Origin: Flavobacteriaceae bacterium CRH
GTDB lineage: Bacteria > Bacteroidota > Bacteroidia > Flavobacteriales > Flavobacteriaceae
Direction: 5' to 3'
DNA: 64,000 nucleotides
NCBI GenBank assembly: GCA_001507425.1
Contig: LMAJ01000026.1
Span: 1 to 64,000, forward strand
The position numbers were made by a program, and so were the translations under genes. The notes beneath the pieces were generated by a model. That model made no database searches. It had not been told where the DNA came from and saw only the letters and a list, made by a program, of their open reading frames with translations. Within the stretch, counting starts at the first letter, position 1. Every line of letters begins with the position of its first letter. Below are positions 27,862 through 37,097 of the stretch, piece after piece.

Positions 27862-28346
27862 TACGACTTGCTTTTTACAGCATTCAAACATAAAGTACTG
27901 TGAATCATAATAGTAAATACCACAATTATATAACAGGTTAATTTTTCGTTGGATTACTTTTATAATCCCGTCAACTTAAATAATCAAAATTATATGAAAT
28001 TTATTAAGAAGTATCTCAAACTGCCGTACAGTAATAATGTAATACAATTTTATCTTTAAGATTCAATTCGTATTGATTTTTCATTGCATCTTATCTTGGT
28101 TTCATACCTGTTTTTCTCTGCAAAGTAGCTTTTACTGTAAAAAATAGTAACCCTTAAACTTTTTAGTTTTCGTCCAATCGATAATAGATTCTCCTTACAA
28201 CACACAGTAGGTTATCATTTTTTAAACTTTATATTTTTAATTCGTAATTTGATTTTGTGGCAGCTGCATTTTGCAATTGCCTATCAGTTGGGACTGCCTT
28301 ATTTACAGCAGAATAAAAAATGTAACTGCTAATTAAAACTAATGTT
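27862..28346. other. Intergenic region before the CheB-CheR-kinase gene
   Basis: AT-rich, about 485 bases. It holds an inverted repeat GGATTA...TAATCC (27951-27975 region) and a possible 21-codon reading frame starting at 27994 (MKFIKKYLKL...), which has no supporting evidence. No consensus promoter for the gene at 28347 was found. Confidence 0.4.
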
Positions 28347-31300
28347 ATGGAAATTGCTGAATTTAACACAAATCAACTTAAAAACCCTTCTTTTCCTGTA
28401 GTGGGTATTGCTACAGATACCTCTCAAATAGATGTAGTCAAACAAATTCTTTCTACTATTCCAGCCCATTCCGGCATGGCGTACGTAATTATGGAGAATC
28501 TGGAAATACATCAGCATACCAATTTGCCCCAGCAACTTGCACCCTATGCCAGCATACCTGTAATTGAAATTGTAAATACAATAGAGCTTCAGCCCAATCA
28601 TGTGTACATTGTTCCGGAAAAAAACTTTCTTATACTCGAAAACGGAACTTTAAAACTCAAGCCTGCTATAAGAGGCAGCAGGACCAATAACTGTCTGGAC
28701 ATTTTCTACAATGCCCTGGCTCAAAAATATGAAAGTTATGCTATTGGACTATTGGCATACTGGTCACCCATTGACGGCGCCGCAGGACTAAAAAATATAA
28801 GAGAACAGGGAGGCGCGACTGTTTCTGCTGTTACCAAAACAGGTTTCGAACTCAATAAAGCAAATGCAGAATTTATCGATTACTTTACCATTCCGGCAGA
28901 AACGGTTTCCAAGTTAATAGAAATCCAGGAAAGCTATTTGGTCAACCGAGCCTATGAGGACATAGAAGCAACAGTCGATCAGGACGAATTTTTCCACGCC
29001 ATCATTGACCTTATTTATTTAAAAACAGGAACTAATCTCCATCTCTATAAACCGCAGACACTTCGAAGAAGAATAGCCAAGAGAATGGTGATTACCAGAC
29101 AGGAAAATACAGAGCGATATCTTAACTTACTACAAAATAAAAGTGGTGAAAAGACTTTATTATTTAATGACATCCTAATTCCCGTTACTTATTTTTTCAG
29201 AGATCCGCTTTTTTTTGACAGTCTGCCTAAACTTGTTTTTCCATCCCTTTTGGAGTCCGTGAAGGGAAAGGAAATACGAATCTGGTCCGCAGGATGTTCA
29301 ACAGGAGAAGAAGCTTATTCTCTGGCTATCTGTATCGATGAATATCTGCAGCTGACCAATAACAGCGATATATCGGTTAAAATTTTCGCTTCTGATCTGT
29401 CTGAAAAATGTATTGAAAAAGCCCGTTTAGGACTATACACACAACAGGACTTAAAAAATATTAGCGAGGAGAGACTTAGCAAGTATTTTACCAAAAAGGA
29501 AAGTGGTTATCACATCAGTAAACTAATCCGTGATCGCTGTGTTTTCGCAATTCACGACCTTACAAAGGATTTTCCTTTCTCTAATATTGATTTGATAACT
29601 TGCCGAAATGTGCTGATCTATTTTGATACTGAACTGCAAAATAAGGTATTATCATCCTTTCATTATTCGCTCAGAGATCAAGGTTTTCTATTTCTGGGAA
29701 AATCTGAATCTGCAGTTCGACTCAAAGAGCTTTTCACTACTGTAGAAAGACAGGCAAAAATTTATATCCGTAAAAACGCTGATGTACGTCTGGCGATGGA
29801 TATTACAGGTTTTTCAGGCAGTAAATCAAAACAATTCGAAGAACTTGCAAATACAGTAACCAATTATAAAAAAATTGCCGCAGATACACTTCTTGAACAA
29901 TATTCTCCTGCAGCCGTCGTAGTCAATGAAGATTTTGAAATTGTGCATTTTCATGGAGACACTAGTTCTTTTTTACAGCCATCTGCAGGTAAACCCAGCT
30001 TTAATATTATTAATATGGTACCTCACGAAATACGTTTTTCACTTAGAAACGCTATTTTAAAAGCCAGAAATGAGAAAAAAACGGTCTTAGGGGACTTTAT
30101 CAGTATTAAAAATCAGTCTTTTCTAACTTCTTTTGAAGCAGTATATCTTCCTTCAAATACAGAACTGCTGTTGGTTATTTTCGGCAGAAAACCAATCCCT
30201 GCTACAAATTCGCTAAGATCCGGTACTATATTGGGGGAAAAAGAAACAGAGAAAGAATTATTTCAGCTTCAGAATGATTTTAGACATCTCACTGAAGAAC
30301 AGCAGATTTATTTTGAAGAACTTCATGCCACAAATGAAGAACTCTCAAAAAGAACTGATGAACTTCAGTTTATAAATGAAGAGTTGGAAACTTCAATAGA
30401 AGAGCTTCTTTCTAAAAATGAAGAACTTTCCTTTACAAACGATGAGCTGCAAAACCATCGCAGACAGATCGCTTCAATGAGAAATTTCTATGAATTAATT
30501 GTCAATACAATACGCGAACCGCTTTTAATTATCGATAAAAATTTCATCGTACACAGTACAAATCCGGCATTTTACAGCTATTTTAATACACAAGAAGAAC
30601 GCACCGAGGGCATTTCAATTTTTGAAATAGGAAATTCTACCTGGAACACGCCTGAATTTAAAGAAAATGTTTTAAAAAAAATCAGTCGAAATGAATTGGT
30701 AGAAAACCTAAAGATCCAGTTTAAAGGAGCTGGCGGCGTAAACAAAGTAATGCTGATCAATGTGGCTCCTATTATCGAATCAATACCGGAAGGACTGATT
30801 CTGATCGCTCTGGAAGATATTACAGATTTAGAAAACACCAATGAGGTTTTAAAGTCTAAAAATGATGAGCTTATAAACCGAAGCAGACAACTGGAATCTT
30901 TTACGGCTGTGGCGGCTCAAGAGCTTTTGGAGCCGGTTCGTAAGATGTATATGTTTGGAAAAAAAATTATTGATAATGAACCCGGCTTGTCAGAATCTGC
31001 CCAGTATAATGCTAAACGACTGCTCAACGCAGCTACAAACATGAACAAGCTTATTGAAGATCTTGTAACGTATTCTAAAATTAATTTTTCGGAAAAGAGA
31101 TTTAAAAAAACAGACCTTAACCTGCTTCTGAAAAAAGTTATTAATGACCTGAAAAAAATCATTAACGATCACAACGCAGTTATTACAGTTGATGCACTTC
31201 CCCATCTTAATATTGTGGCTTCACAGTTTCATATGCTATTTATACATTTAATTTCAAACGCCATAAAATTTGCACAACAAAACTCGGTACCTCAGATAAA

Positions 31301-31670
31301 AATAAGCGTTCACGAACCTGATGTAAAAGAATTCAGTTCACTTGGTGCAGATACTGATACAGAGTATATCGTACTATCGGTAAGTGATAACGGTATTGGT
31401 TTTAAAAAAGATTTTGAATACCAGATTTTTGATCCTTTTTATAAACTTCAAAGTAATGAACAACACTATGGAAGCGGTTTGGGATTAACACTTGTACAAA
31501 CGATTGTGTCAAATCACAAAGGTTTTATTAAAGCCTCAAGTGAGGTTGGAAAAGGTACAACCCTTTACATATACCTTCCGCTGCAAAAGTCAATAACCGA
31601 AAACACAGCTACAGCAGCTCTGACATTTGATGAAATATTAAACATAAAACAATCACAAATCCCTTATTGA
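28347..31670 (+). CDS. CheB-CheR-PAS-histidine kinase fusion with degenerate CheB and H-box
   Basis: 1107 residues. Residues 17-195 are CheB methylesterase-like, but the catalytic Ser is Asp (VVGIATDTSQ) and the His is Asn (AYVIMENL); only the Asp in PIDGAAGL remains. Residues 211-475 are a complete CheR methyltransferase (RRRIAKRM, WSAGCSTGEEAYSLA, FASDLSEKCIEKAR, DLITCRNVLIYF). A coiled coil (640-705) and PAS domain (711-825) follow, then a kinase with Gln858 in place of the H-box His (VAAQELLEPVRKM) but intact N-, G1- and G2-boxes (DNGIGF, GSGLGLTL). It is cytoplasmic, with no membrane span. No chemotaxis genes are nearby, so the methyl-accepting partner is unknown. Confidence 0.88.
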   Translation: MEIAEFNTNQLKNPSFPVVGIATDTSQIDVVKQILSTIPAHSGMAYVIMENLEIHQHTNLPQQLAPYASIPVIEIVNTIELQPNHVYIVPEKNFLILENGTLKLKPAIRGSRTNNCLDIFYNALAQKYESYAIGLLAYWSPIDGAAGLKNIREQGGATVSAVTKTGFELNKANAEFIDYFTIPAETVSKLIEIQESYLVNRAYEDIEATVDQDEFFHAIIDLIYLKTGTNLHLYKPQTLRRRIAKRMVITRQENTERYLNLLQNKSGEKTLLFNDILIPVTYFFRDPLFFDSLPKLVFPSLLESVKGKEIRIWSAGCSTGEEAYSLAICIDEYLQLTNNSDISVKIFASDLSEKCIEKARLGLYTQQDLKNISEERLSKYFTKKESGYHISKLIRDRCVFAIHDLTKDFPFSNIDLITCRNVLIYFDTELQNKVLSSFHYSLRDQGFLFLGKSESAVRLKELFTTVERQAKIYIRKNADVRLAMDITGFSGSKSKQFEELANTVTNYKKIAADTLLEQYSPAAVVVNEDFEIVHFHGDTSSFLQPSAGKPSFNIINMVPHEIRFSLRNAILKARNEKKTVLGDFISIKNQSFLTSFEAVYLPSNTELLLVIFGRKPIPATNSLRSGTILGEKETEKELFQLQNDFRHLTEEQQIYFEELHATNEELSKRTDELQFINEELETSIEELLSKNEELSFTNDELQNHRRQIASMRNFYELIVNTIREPLLIIDKNFIVHSTNPAFYSYFNTQEERTEGISIFEIGNSTWNTPEFKENVLKKISRNELVENLKIQFKGAGGVNKVMLINVAPIIESIPEGLILIALEDITDLENTNEVLKSKNDELINRSRQLESFTAVAAQELLEPVRKMYMFGKKIIDNEPGLSESAQYNAKRLLNAATNMNKLIEDLVTYSKINFSEKRFKKTDLNLLLKKVINDLKKIINDHNAVITVDALPHLNIVASQFHMLFIHLISNAIKFAQQNSVPQIKISVHEPDVKEFSSLGADTDTEYIVLSVSDNGIGFKKDFEYQIFDPFYKLQSNEQHYGSGLGLTLVQTIVSNHKGFIKASSEVGKGTTLYIYLPLQKSITENTATAALTFDEILNIKQSQIPY

Positions 31671-31787
31671 TAAAGAGTTAAAATATATTTTTTCTGCTAA
31701 TACTAATATTTCAAAGACATAAAATTCAAGTCGACGTAAACCATAAATCGTCATGCTTTTTCAATTGTTTTTTATAGCGACACCATT

Positions 31788-31825
31788 TTACATAAAAACT
31801 CTTTATGTAACTGTAAATTATGTAA
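31788..31825. promoter_or_regulatory. Three TTATGTAA boxes on a 15-bp period
   Basis: TTACATAA (31788-31795), TTATGTAA (31803-31810) and TTATGTAA (31818-31825) start exactly 15 bp apart; the first is the reverse complement of the other two. They lie 42 bases upstream of the -7 box at 31868. Confidence 0.55.
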
Positions 31826-31867
31826 TTAAGCCTGTTTAAATTGTAAGAATCAAGTGGTTTAGGCCAA

Positions 31868-31875
31868 TACATTTG
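31868..31875 (+). promoter_or_regulatory. Candidate -7 promoter box of the glycosyltransferase operon
   Basis: TACATTTG matches TAnnTTTG, 83 bases before the start codon at 31958. No good -33 element at 19-bp spacing. Confidence 0.45.
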
Positions 31876-31957
31876 CTTCAATCGATTTCAGTTAATCTAC
31901 TGAAATTCCTCCATTCAATCAAAAATAAGCTATTTAATAATTTAAAAATTAGTTGCC

Positions 31958-33094
31958 ATGATAGACAATTTAAAAAATGCACAAAAGAATTTACTAAAAA
32001 CAAATGTAAGCCAAAACGACACTCCGGAGTATTATGATATGATTGTATTTTGCCATTTAAGATGGCAGTTTGTCTACCAGCGACCTCAGCACATCATTAG
32101 CAGAATGGCTCAAACAATGAAAATTTTATTTATTGAAGAGCCGCTTCATTATACAGACAATGAAAATTCAGGAAATTTAATTCATGTAGATGATATGCTG
32201 CATGTTTTACAGCCCAATGTAAGAAATATAGAATCTATAGCAGCGTTAATACCTTACTATGTAAAAAACAAAAACATTTCGATTGGCTGGTTTTATTCAG
32301 CCTCTTTCAGTCCATTGCTAGAATCTATTCATTTTGAAAGTGTGGTTTATGATTGTATGGACGAGCTTTCTTTATTTAAAGGGGCACCGGAACACTTGAT
32401 TAATCAGGAAAAATATCTGATGGCACATGCCGATATCATTTTTACCGGTGGAAAATCATTATACGAATCAAAAAAAGAATTACATCCCAATGTACATTGT
32501 TTTCCCAGCTCCGTAGATGAGTCACATTTTGCAAAAGCTTTAAATGGTATTGCTATTGCTGAAGACATAGCACATTTACAAGCTCCAATTGTAGGATACT
32601 TTGGTGTTATTGATGAACGTATTGATCTTGATCTTATTGACCAGACAGCTCAAAAGTTACCTAATGTTTCTTTTGTGATGATAGGGCCTTTGGCCAAAAT
32701 TGAAGAAGCTGATCTTCCCAGACGAGATAATATTCATTATTTAGGAATGAAATCGTACGACGAATTACCTCATTATTTAAAAGCATTTGATATTGCCATG
32801 ATGCCATTTGCCTTAAATGATGCCACTAAATATATTAGTCCAACCAAGACTTTAGAATATATGGCAGCAGGAAAACCAATTATATCTACAAAAATTATGG
32901 ATGTTGTGCGTGATTACAGCAGCTGTGTTGGCTTCGTTGAAACTGCAGATGAATTTTGTACTACGATAACATCTTTATTAGATGGAAAAAATCAACTCTC
33001 TATAGAAAAAGAATATTTTAAAATTCTTCAGAAAACCTCTTGGGATACTACTGCTGATAAAATGAAATCAATTATTAAAAGTTTTGCAAAATGA
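31958..33094 (+). CDS. Glycosyltransferase (GT4-like)
   Basis: 378 residues. GT-B-type features: an N-terminal block RWQFVYQRPQHIISRMAQ, a linker strand APIVGYFGVIDERIDLDLI, and the donor-binding C-half with ISPTKTLEYMAAGKPIISTK, the E-x7-E-like region of GT4 enzymes. It would transfer a sugar from a nucleotide-sugar in the cytoplasm. Its stop overlaps the start of glf by four bases, so the two are coupled, and galactofuranose or another pyranose/furanose sugar is a plausible donor. First gene of a three-gene operon. Confidence 0.82.
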   Translation: MIDNLKNAQKNLLKTNVSQNDTPEYYDMIVFCHLRWQFVYQRPQHIISRMAQTMKILFIEEPLHYTDNENSGNLIHVDDMLHVLQPNVRNIESIAALIPYYVKNKNISIGWFYSASFSPLLESIHFESVVYDCMDELSLFKGAPEHLINQEKYLMAHADIIFTGGKSLYESKKELHPNVHCFPSSVDESHFAKALNGIAIAEDIAHLQAPIVGYFGVIDERIDLDLIDQTAQKLPNVSFVMIGPLAKIEEADLPRRDNIHYLGMKSYDELPHYLKAFDIAMMPFALNDATKYISPTKTLEYMAAGKPIISTKIMDVVRDYSSCVGFVETADEFCTTITSLLDGKNQLSIEKEYFKILQKTSWDTTADKMKSIIKSFAK

Positions 33095-34233
33095 AAAATA
33101 TAGATATTTTAATAATCGGTGCGGGAATCTCTGGTTCTGTACTTGCAGAGCGTTATGCCTCAATAGGAAAAAAAGTTTTAATTATTGAAAAACGAAATCA
33201 TATCGCAGGAAACTGTTATGATTATATCGACGAAAACGGAATTTTAGTATCCAAATACGGGGCACATTTGTTTCATACCAATGAAGAATCGGTATGGAAC
33301 TATGTCAATAAATTCTCTGACTGGTATTCTTGGGAACATAAAGTTGTAGCGAGGGTTGACGACAAAACTGTACCCATTCCGGTAAACATTACAACTGTAA
33401 ATGAACTATTTGGAACCAGCATTTCAACCGAAAAAGAAATGGCAGACTGGCTGGAGAAAAATCGCTTTCCCATTGAAAAGCCATCAAATGGCGAGGAAGC
33501 AGTTTTAAATCGTGTAGGTCCTGTTTTGTACGAGAAAATGTTTAAACATTACACCAAGAAACAATGGGATAAATATCCTGCTGAACTTGATGCTTCTGTT
33601 TTAGACCGAATTCCGGTACGAACAAATTACGACGACCGTTATTTTTCTGATACCTATCAGGCTTTGCCAAAGGGCGGTTATACACAATTATTCGAAAATA
33701 TAACCGATAATCCAAATATTGAAGTACTCTTAGAAACGGATTATTTTGATATTAAAGATCAGTATAAAAATTATGAAAAATTATTTTACACCGGCCCGGT
33801 AGACCGATTCTTTGAATTCAAACACAGCCTTGCAGAAAAACTGGAGTATCGCTCAATCAACTTTGTCAGCGAAACCGTCGATGCTCCGTTTTTTCAGGAA
33901 AACTCTGTTGTAAATTATCCCGGAACCGAAGTTGATTTTACCCGAATCATAGAATACAAACACTTCGGCAATCAAAAATCAGATAAAACTACTGTTGTCA
34001 AGGAATTTACTGTAGACGAAGGAGAACCTTATTATCCCGTTCCAAATCCCCGAAATCAGGAAATATACAATCGTTATAAAGAAGAAGCAGAAAAATTGAC
34101 GGATGTATATTTTGTGGGAAGGCTGGCCAATTACAAATATTTTAATATGGACCAGGCGTTTAAAAATGCCCTTGATCTCTTTGATCAATTAGAAAAAGAA
34201 GACCAAAAACAAACCTACAAAACTGCCGTATAA
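33091..34233 (+). CDS. glf: UDP-galactopyranose mutase
   Basis: 380 residues. FAD-binding N-terminus DILIIGAGISGSVLAERYA, then the conserved KYGAHLFHTNEESVWNYV, the EKMFKHYTKKQWDKYPAELD segment and RVPVRTNYDDRYFSDTYQALPKGGYTQLF (quoted in parts: PVRTNYDDRYF), which fits Glf. It converts UDP-galactopyranose to UDP-galactofuranose in the cytoplasm. It overlaps the upstream glycosyltransferase by 4 bases and the next gene by 1. Confidence 0.93.
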   Translation: MKNIDILIIGAGISGSVLAERYASIGKKVLIIEKRNHIAGNCYDYIDENGILVSKYGAHLFHTNEESVWNYVNKFSDWYSWEHKVVARVDDKTVPIPVNITTVNELFGTSISTEKEMADWLEKNRFPIEKPSNGEEAVLNRVGPVLYEKMFKHYTKKQWDKYPAELDASVLDRIPVRTNYDDRYFSDTYQALPKGGYTQLFENITDNPNIEVLLETDYFDIKDQYKNYEKLFYTGPVDRFFEFKHSLAEKLEYRSINFVSETVDAPFFQENSVVNYPGTEVDFTRIIEYKHFGNQKSDKTTVVKEFTVDEGEPYYPVPNPRNQEIYNRYKEEAEKLTDVYFVGRLANYKYFNMDQAFKNALDLFDQLEKEDQKQTYKTAV

Positions 34234-35393
34234 TGGAACTTTTCAATACCTTTTTTATGGGCGGTTACGAATGTGCCGATCATATCAATCGCTCTGGTGT
34301 GAGAATTAATCTGCTCAAAGAAACCCAGCATGATATTCGCTTTTCTGAAGATTATGAAGCTTTGTCAGCTATTGGCATCAAAACGGTTCGCGAAGGTATA
34401 TGCTGGAGTTCTGTAGAAACCGTTGCAGGACATTTTGACTTTTCATCGGTATTAAACAGACTTCTGGAGGCAGAAAAACAGGGAATTCAAATCATCTGGG
34501 ATTTAATTCACTTTGGATATCCTGATAATATTTATCCCACTCATCCTCTTTTCTGCCAAAGATTTGAACATTTATGCAAGGCATTTGCCATGTTTCATAA
34601 AGAAAATTCAAAACAGGAGCTATTTGTAGTTCCAATAAATGAAATCAGTTTTTTATCCTGGCATTCAGGAGATGTAAGAGGAACAGTTCCTTTTGCAGTC
34701 AATAGTGGCTGGGACATTAAATACCACTTATGCAAAGCAGCTATTCTGGGTATTAAAGCACTTAAAAACATAGACCCTGATTGTCATATCATTCTTGTGG
34801 AGCCTTTGGTGAGAATCCATCCTTCAGAAAATAAAAATGATGTCTATGAATTGAACGAAAATCAATTTCAGGCCATGGATATCATTGCCGGCCGCATGTG
34901 TCCGGAGCTGGGCGGTTCTGAAGATTTTCTCGAAATTCTGGGATTTAATTATTATTGGAACTGTCAGTGGATTGCCAATGGCGAACCTCTTGACTGGCCT
35001 GATACAGAACAAAAAAGAACACCTTTTTCAGAAATGCTTCAAAAAGCCTATGATCGGTATGAAAAACCTTTGTTTATATCAGAAACGGGGCATTTTGGCG
35101 AGGGACGCGTTCAGTGGCTGGAAGAAATTACTGCGGAATGCTTAATAGCTCAAAAAAATGGAGTCAACTTAACAGGACTTTGTATTTATCCTGTAACAGA
35201 CAGACCAGATTGGGATAACCTAAGTAGTTATTCCCAATGTGGTATCTGGGATTTCGATGAAAACAGCAATCGGATTCCGCATCAGGAATATATGGCTTCG
35301 GTAGTAAAAGCACAAACAACTCTAAAGAAAAATAAAAGTATCCTTAATCAGGTTTTTGTCTTTTTAAATAAAGTGTTTAATCAAAAGATATAA
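34233..35393 (+). CDS. Clan GH-A (GH1-like) glycosidase-family protein
   Basis: 386 residues, shorter than classic GH1 enzymes. TIM-barrel pattern: TVREGICWSSVE near 53, IIWDLIHFGYPDN near 88, VVPINEISFLSWHSGD near 130 (Asn-Glu acid/base) and PLFISETGHFGEGR near 280 (Glu nucleophile position). No signal peptide is seen, so it should be cytoplasmic, which is odd for a degradative enzyme; it may act in sugar-nucleotide or polysaccharide metabolism with Glf. It starts on the last base of the glf stop codon. Confidence 0.75.
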   Translation: MELFNTFFMGGYECADHINRSGVRINLLKETQHDIRFSEDYEALSAIGIKTVREGICWSSVETVAGHFDFSSVLNRLLEAEKQGIQIIWDLIHFGYPDNIYPTHPLFCQRFEHLCKAFAMFHKENSKQELFVVPINEISFLSWHSGDVRGTVPFAVNSGWDIKYHLCKAAILGIKALKNIDPDCHIILVEPLVRIHPSENKNDVYELNENQFQAMDIIAGRMCPELGGSEDFLEILGFNYYWNCQWIANGEPLDWPDTEQKRTPFSEMLQKAYDRYEKPLFISETGHFGEGRVQWLEEITAECLIAQKNGVNLTGLCIYPVTDRPDWDNLSSYSQCGIWDFDENSNRIPHQEYMASVVKAQTTLKKNKSILNQVFVFLNKVFNQKI

Positions 35394-35612
35394 AAATTGG
35401 AATTTACCAAAATGACAACCAATAATTTTTAGCGCTTGAACCATTGCATGGAGGACATAGGAGACCACGATTACTGAAATTGTTGATATTAAAATTTATA
35501 TTCAATAAAAAAAATAACCGTTTTAGACTTCGAAATGTGAATGCCTAAAACCAGGTTGATATAATGTCTATTAGTATGTTAAAAAGAAATAAATTAACTA
35601 AAAACATCTTTT

Positions 35613-36095
35613 ATGCCATCAGAAATTATTATTAAATGCTCTAAGGCAATAGCGGCGCTAAACTGGAATATCGCTTTTGCGGAAAGTGCTACTGCCGGAA
35701 GAATGAGCGCTGAATTTTCAATGACAAAAGAATCCGGAAAAATTTTACGCGGAGGAATTGTGTGTTATGAAGTTTTTGTAAAACAACAAATATTACATGT
35801 TCCCCATAACGTTATTGTAAAATATACAGCGGAATCTGCAGAGGTTACACAAATATTGGCACAACAGGCATCGCAAATATTCAATTCTAAAATAACTGTG
35901 GCCATTACGGGACTCACTACCTCAGGTGGAAGTGAAACTAAAGAAAAACCAGTGGGTACTATTTTTTTTCATATCCTTACTCCTAATGATAAAATTAGTT
36001 ATCGCAAAGTTTTTAAAGGATCAGATGAAGAAATAGTGTTACAGGCTATTGATAAAACAGCCGAACTTATTCTGGAAAGCATTGCTGCCATATAA
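35613..36095 (+). CDS. Stand-alone CinA C-terminal domain (PncC-like amidase)
   Basis: 160 residues, the length of the single-domain CinA/PncC family. Motifs: FAESATAGRMSAEFS near 22, ILRGGIVCYEVFVK, VAITGLTTSGGSETKEKPVGTIFF near 108-130. Family members hydrolyse nicotinamide mononucleotide to nicotinate mononucleotide in the pyridine-nucleotide cycle; activity is inferred. The usual CinA N-terminal domain is absent. It stands alone between the glycosyl operon and the basic-peptide genes. Confidence 0.85.
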   Translation: MPSEIIIKCSKAIAALNWNIAFAESATAGRMSAEFSMTKESGKILRGGIVCYEVFVKQQILHVPHNVIVKYTAESAEVTQILAQQASQIFNSKITVAITGLTTSGGSETKEKPVGTIFFHILTPNDKISYRKVFKGSDEEIVLQAIDKTAELILESIAAI

Positions 36096-36147
36096 GATTT
36101 AAGCAGAATTCTATCACGATTAAAAAAATACTATTAATAACTAGTAA

Positions 36148-36176
36148 TTATGTAATTAACATCGAGTTTTATGTAA
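36148..36176. promoter_or_regulatory. Two TTATGTAA boxes before the basic small-protein genes
   Basis: TTATGTAA at 36148-36155 and 36169-36176, 21 bp apart; the second lies 21 bases upstream of a TATATTTA box at 36198. Confidence 0.5.
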
Positions 36177-36197
36177 AAACCAAGTTGAATTGACCTA

Positions 36198-36205
36198 TAT
36201 ATTTA
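36198..36205 (+). promoter_or_regulatory. Candidate -7 promoter box of the basic/acidic small-protein pair
   Basis: TATATTTA is one base from TAnnTTTG, 29 bases before the start codon at 36235. Confidence 0.4.
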
Positions 36206-36234
36206 CCATTATAAATTATTTAAAACTAGAAATT

Positions 36235-36396
36235 ATGAGTACTTCAAACAAAAAAAGCGGTAGCACCAATAGTGCAAAATCATCAGATAAAAATACTGAT
36301 ACTAAAAAGGCTGATAAGAAAGAAACTGACAAAAAAGAGACGACTTCAAAAACGGCCTCTAAAGAAACAGATTCTAAAAAAACGGCTAAAAAATAA
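36235..36396 (+). CDS. Lys/Ser/Thr-rich 53-residue protein
   Basis: 53 residues from ATG 36235 (an upstream ATG at 36190 gives 15 extra hydrophobic residues and is unlikely). It is almost wholly K, S, T, D, A and N, with repeats such as KKADKKETDKKE. No signal peptide. Strongly charged; it looks like a disordered, histone-H1-like or desiccation-type stress peptide, but function is unknown. It is followed after 15 bases by an acidic protein gene, and its promoter carries TTATGTAA boxes. Confidence 0.65.
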   Translation: MSTSNKKSGSTNSAKSSDKNTDTKKADKKETDKKETTSKTASKETDSKKTAKK

Positions 36397-36411
36397 TCTA
36401 AAATTAAGAAT

Positions 36412-36735
36412 ATGAAATTAGAGGAAAAAGAAAATTACGATCAGGAAGATCCGTATTTTCAAAATGACAAACAAGATCGTAAAGACGATATAGATGCTCC
36501 TCCTTTTGACAATTCATCTGCTGCGGAAGATCAATATGAAAACCCAGATTATAATAATCAACAGGATAATCTAAACAAGGAAGAAGATTTTGAAGAGGAA
36601 GATGGTTTGGATGATAGTAATCTGACAGAAGAAAATGAAGAAGATCTGGAAAATGAAGATTTTACAGAAGAGGAACAAAATGAGCGTTATGCCAAACAAG
36701 GAGATTCTAATGATAGAAATCATAGAGGACTTTAG
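36412..36735 (+). CDS. Highly acidic 107-residue protein
   Basis: 107 residues, dominated by E, D, N and Q with blocks such as KEEDFEEEDGLDDSN and EENEEDLENEDFTEEE, and no hydrophobic segment, so cytoplasmic and probably disordered. No family recognised. It shares a transcript with the basic 53-residue protein (15-base gap), so the two could form an oppositely charged pair; that is inference. Confidence 0.65.
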   Translation: MKLEEKENYDQEDPYFQNDKQDRKDDIDAPPFDNSSAAEDQYENPDYNNQQDNLNKEEDFEEEDGLDDSNLTEENEEDLENEDFTEEEQNERYAKQGDSNDRNHRGL

Positions 36736-36766
36736 CAGACAATTAATTACCTGAACATTTAAAGAA

Positions 36767-36797
36767 AAAAGACCACTTGAAATTCAAGTGGTCTTTT
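36767..36797. terminator. Bidirectional terminator
   Basis: 15-bp stem AAAAGACCACTTGAA / TTCAAGTGGTCTTTT with a one-base centre, so the loop will open to about five bases. It separates the 36412 (+) and 36819 (-) genes. Confidence 0.85.
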
Positions 36798-36818
36798 GCT
36801 TTTGTGAAGTTATCCAAC

Positions 36819-37097
36819 TTATGGTGTAGAAGTTCCAACACTATCTTTGCGTTTGGCAGGATCTGTTGACCTTGTCTTAGCTGTAGAAGATTTTGTAGTA
36901 CTTTGTTTCTTCTCCGTAGTTGATTTTTGTGGAGAAGAAGTTTTTTTAGTACTTTTTGTTGTTGTTGTTTTCTTCATTACCGTATCAGTAGTAGTTCTAC
37001 TGGTAGATTGAGTTGTTTTTTTTGGAGTTTCCTGAGCCAATGCTGTAGCAGCTCCAAAAATCATGAGCATTGCACATGTAAAAAATAAATTTTTCAT
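36819..37097 (-). CDS. Exported Thr/Ser/Lys-rich low-complexity protein
   Basis: 92 residues. Signal peptide (NLFFTCAMLMIFGAATALAQ) with cleavage after Ala-Leu-Ala-Gln. The mature part is almost only T, S, K and Q (KKTTTTKSTKKTSS), so likely extended and possibly glycosylated at Thr/Ser, but that is inference. No recognised family. Neighbour of another low-complexity exported protein at 37372. Confidence 0.6.
   Translation of the reverse strand: MKNLFFTCAMLMIFGAATALAQETPKKTTQSTSRTTTDTVMKKTTTTKSTKKTSSPQKSTTEKKQSTTKSSTAKTRSTDPAKRKDSVGTSTP

Noticed and set aside
27994..28059. Small 21-codon reading frame before the CheB-CheR-kinase gene
   Set aside because: No supporting motif, repeat or conservation visible from the sequence alone.
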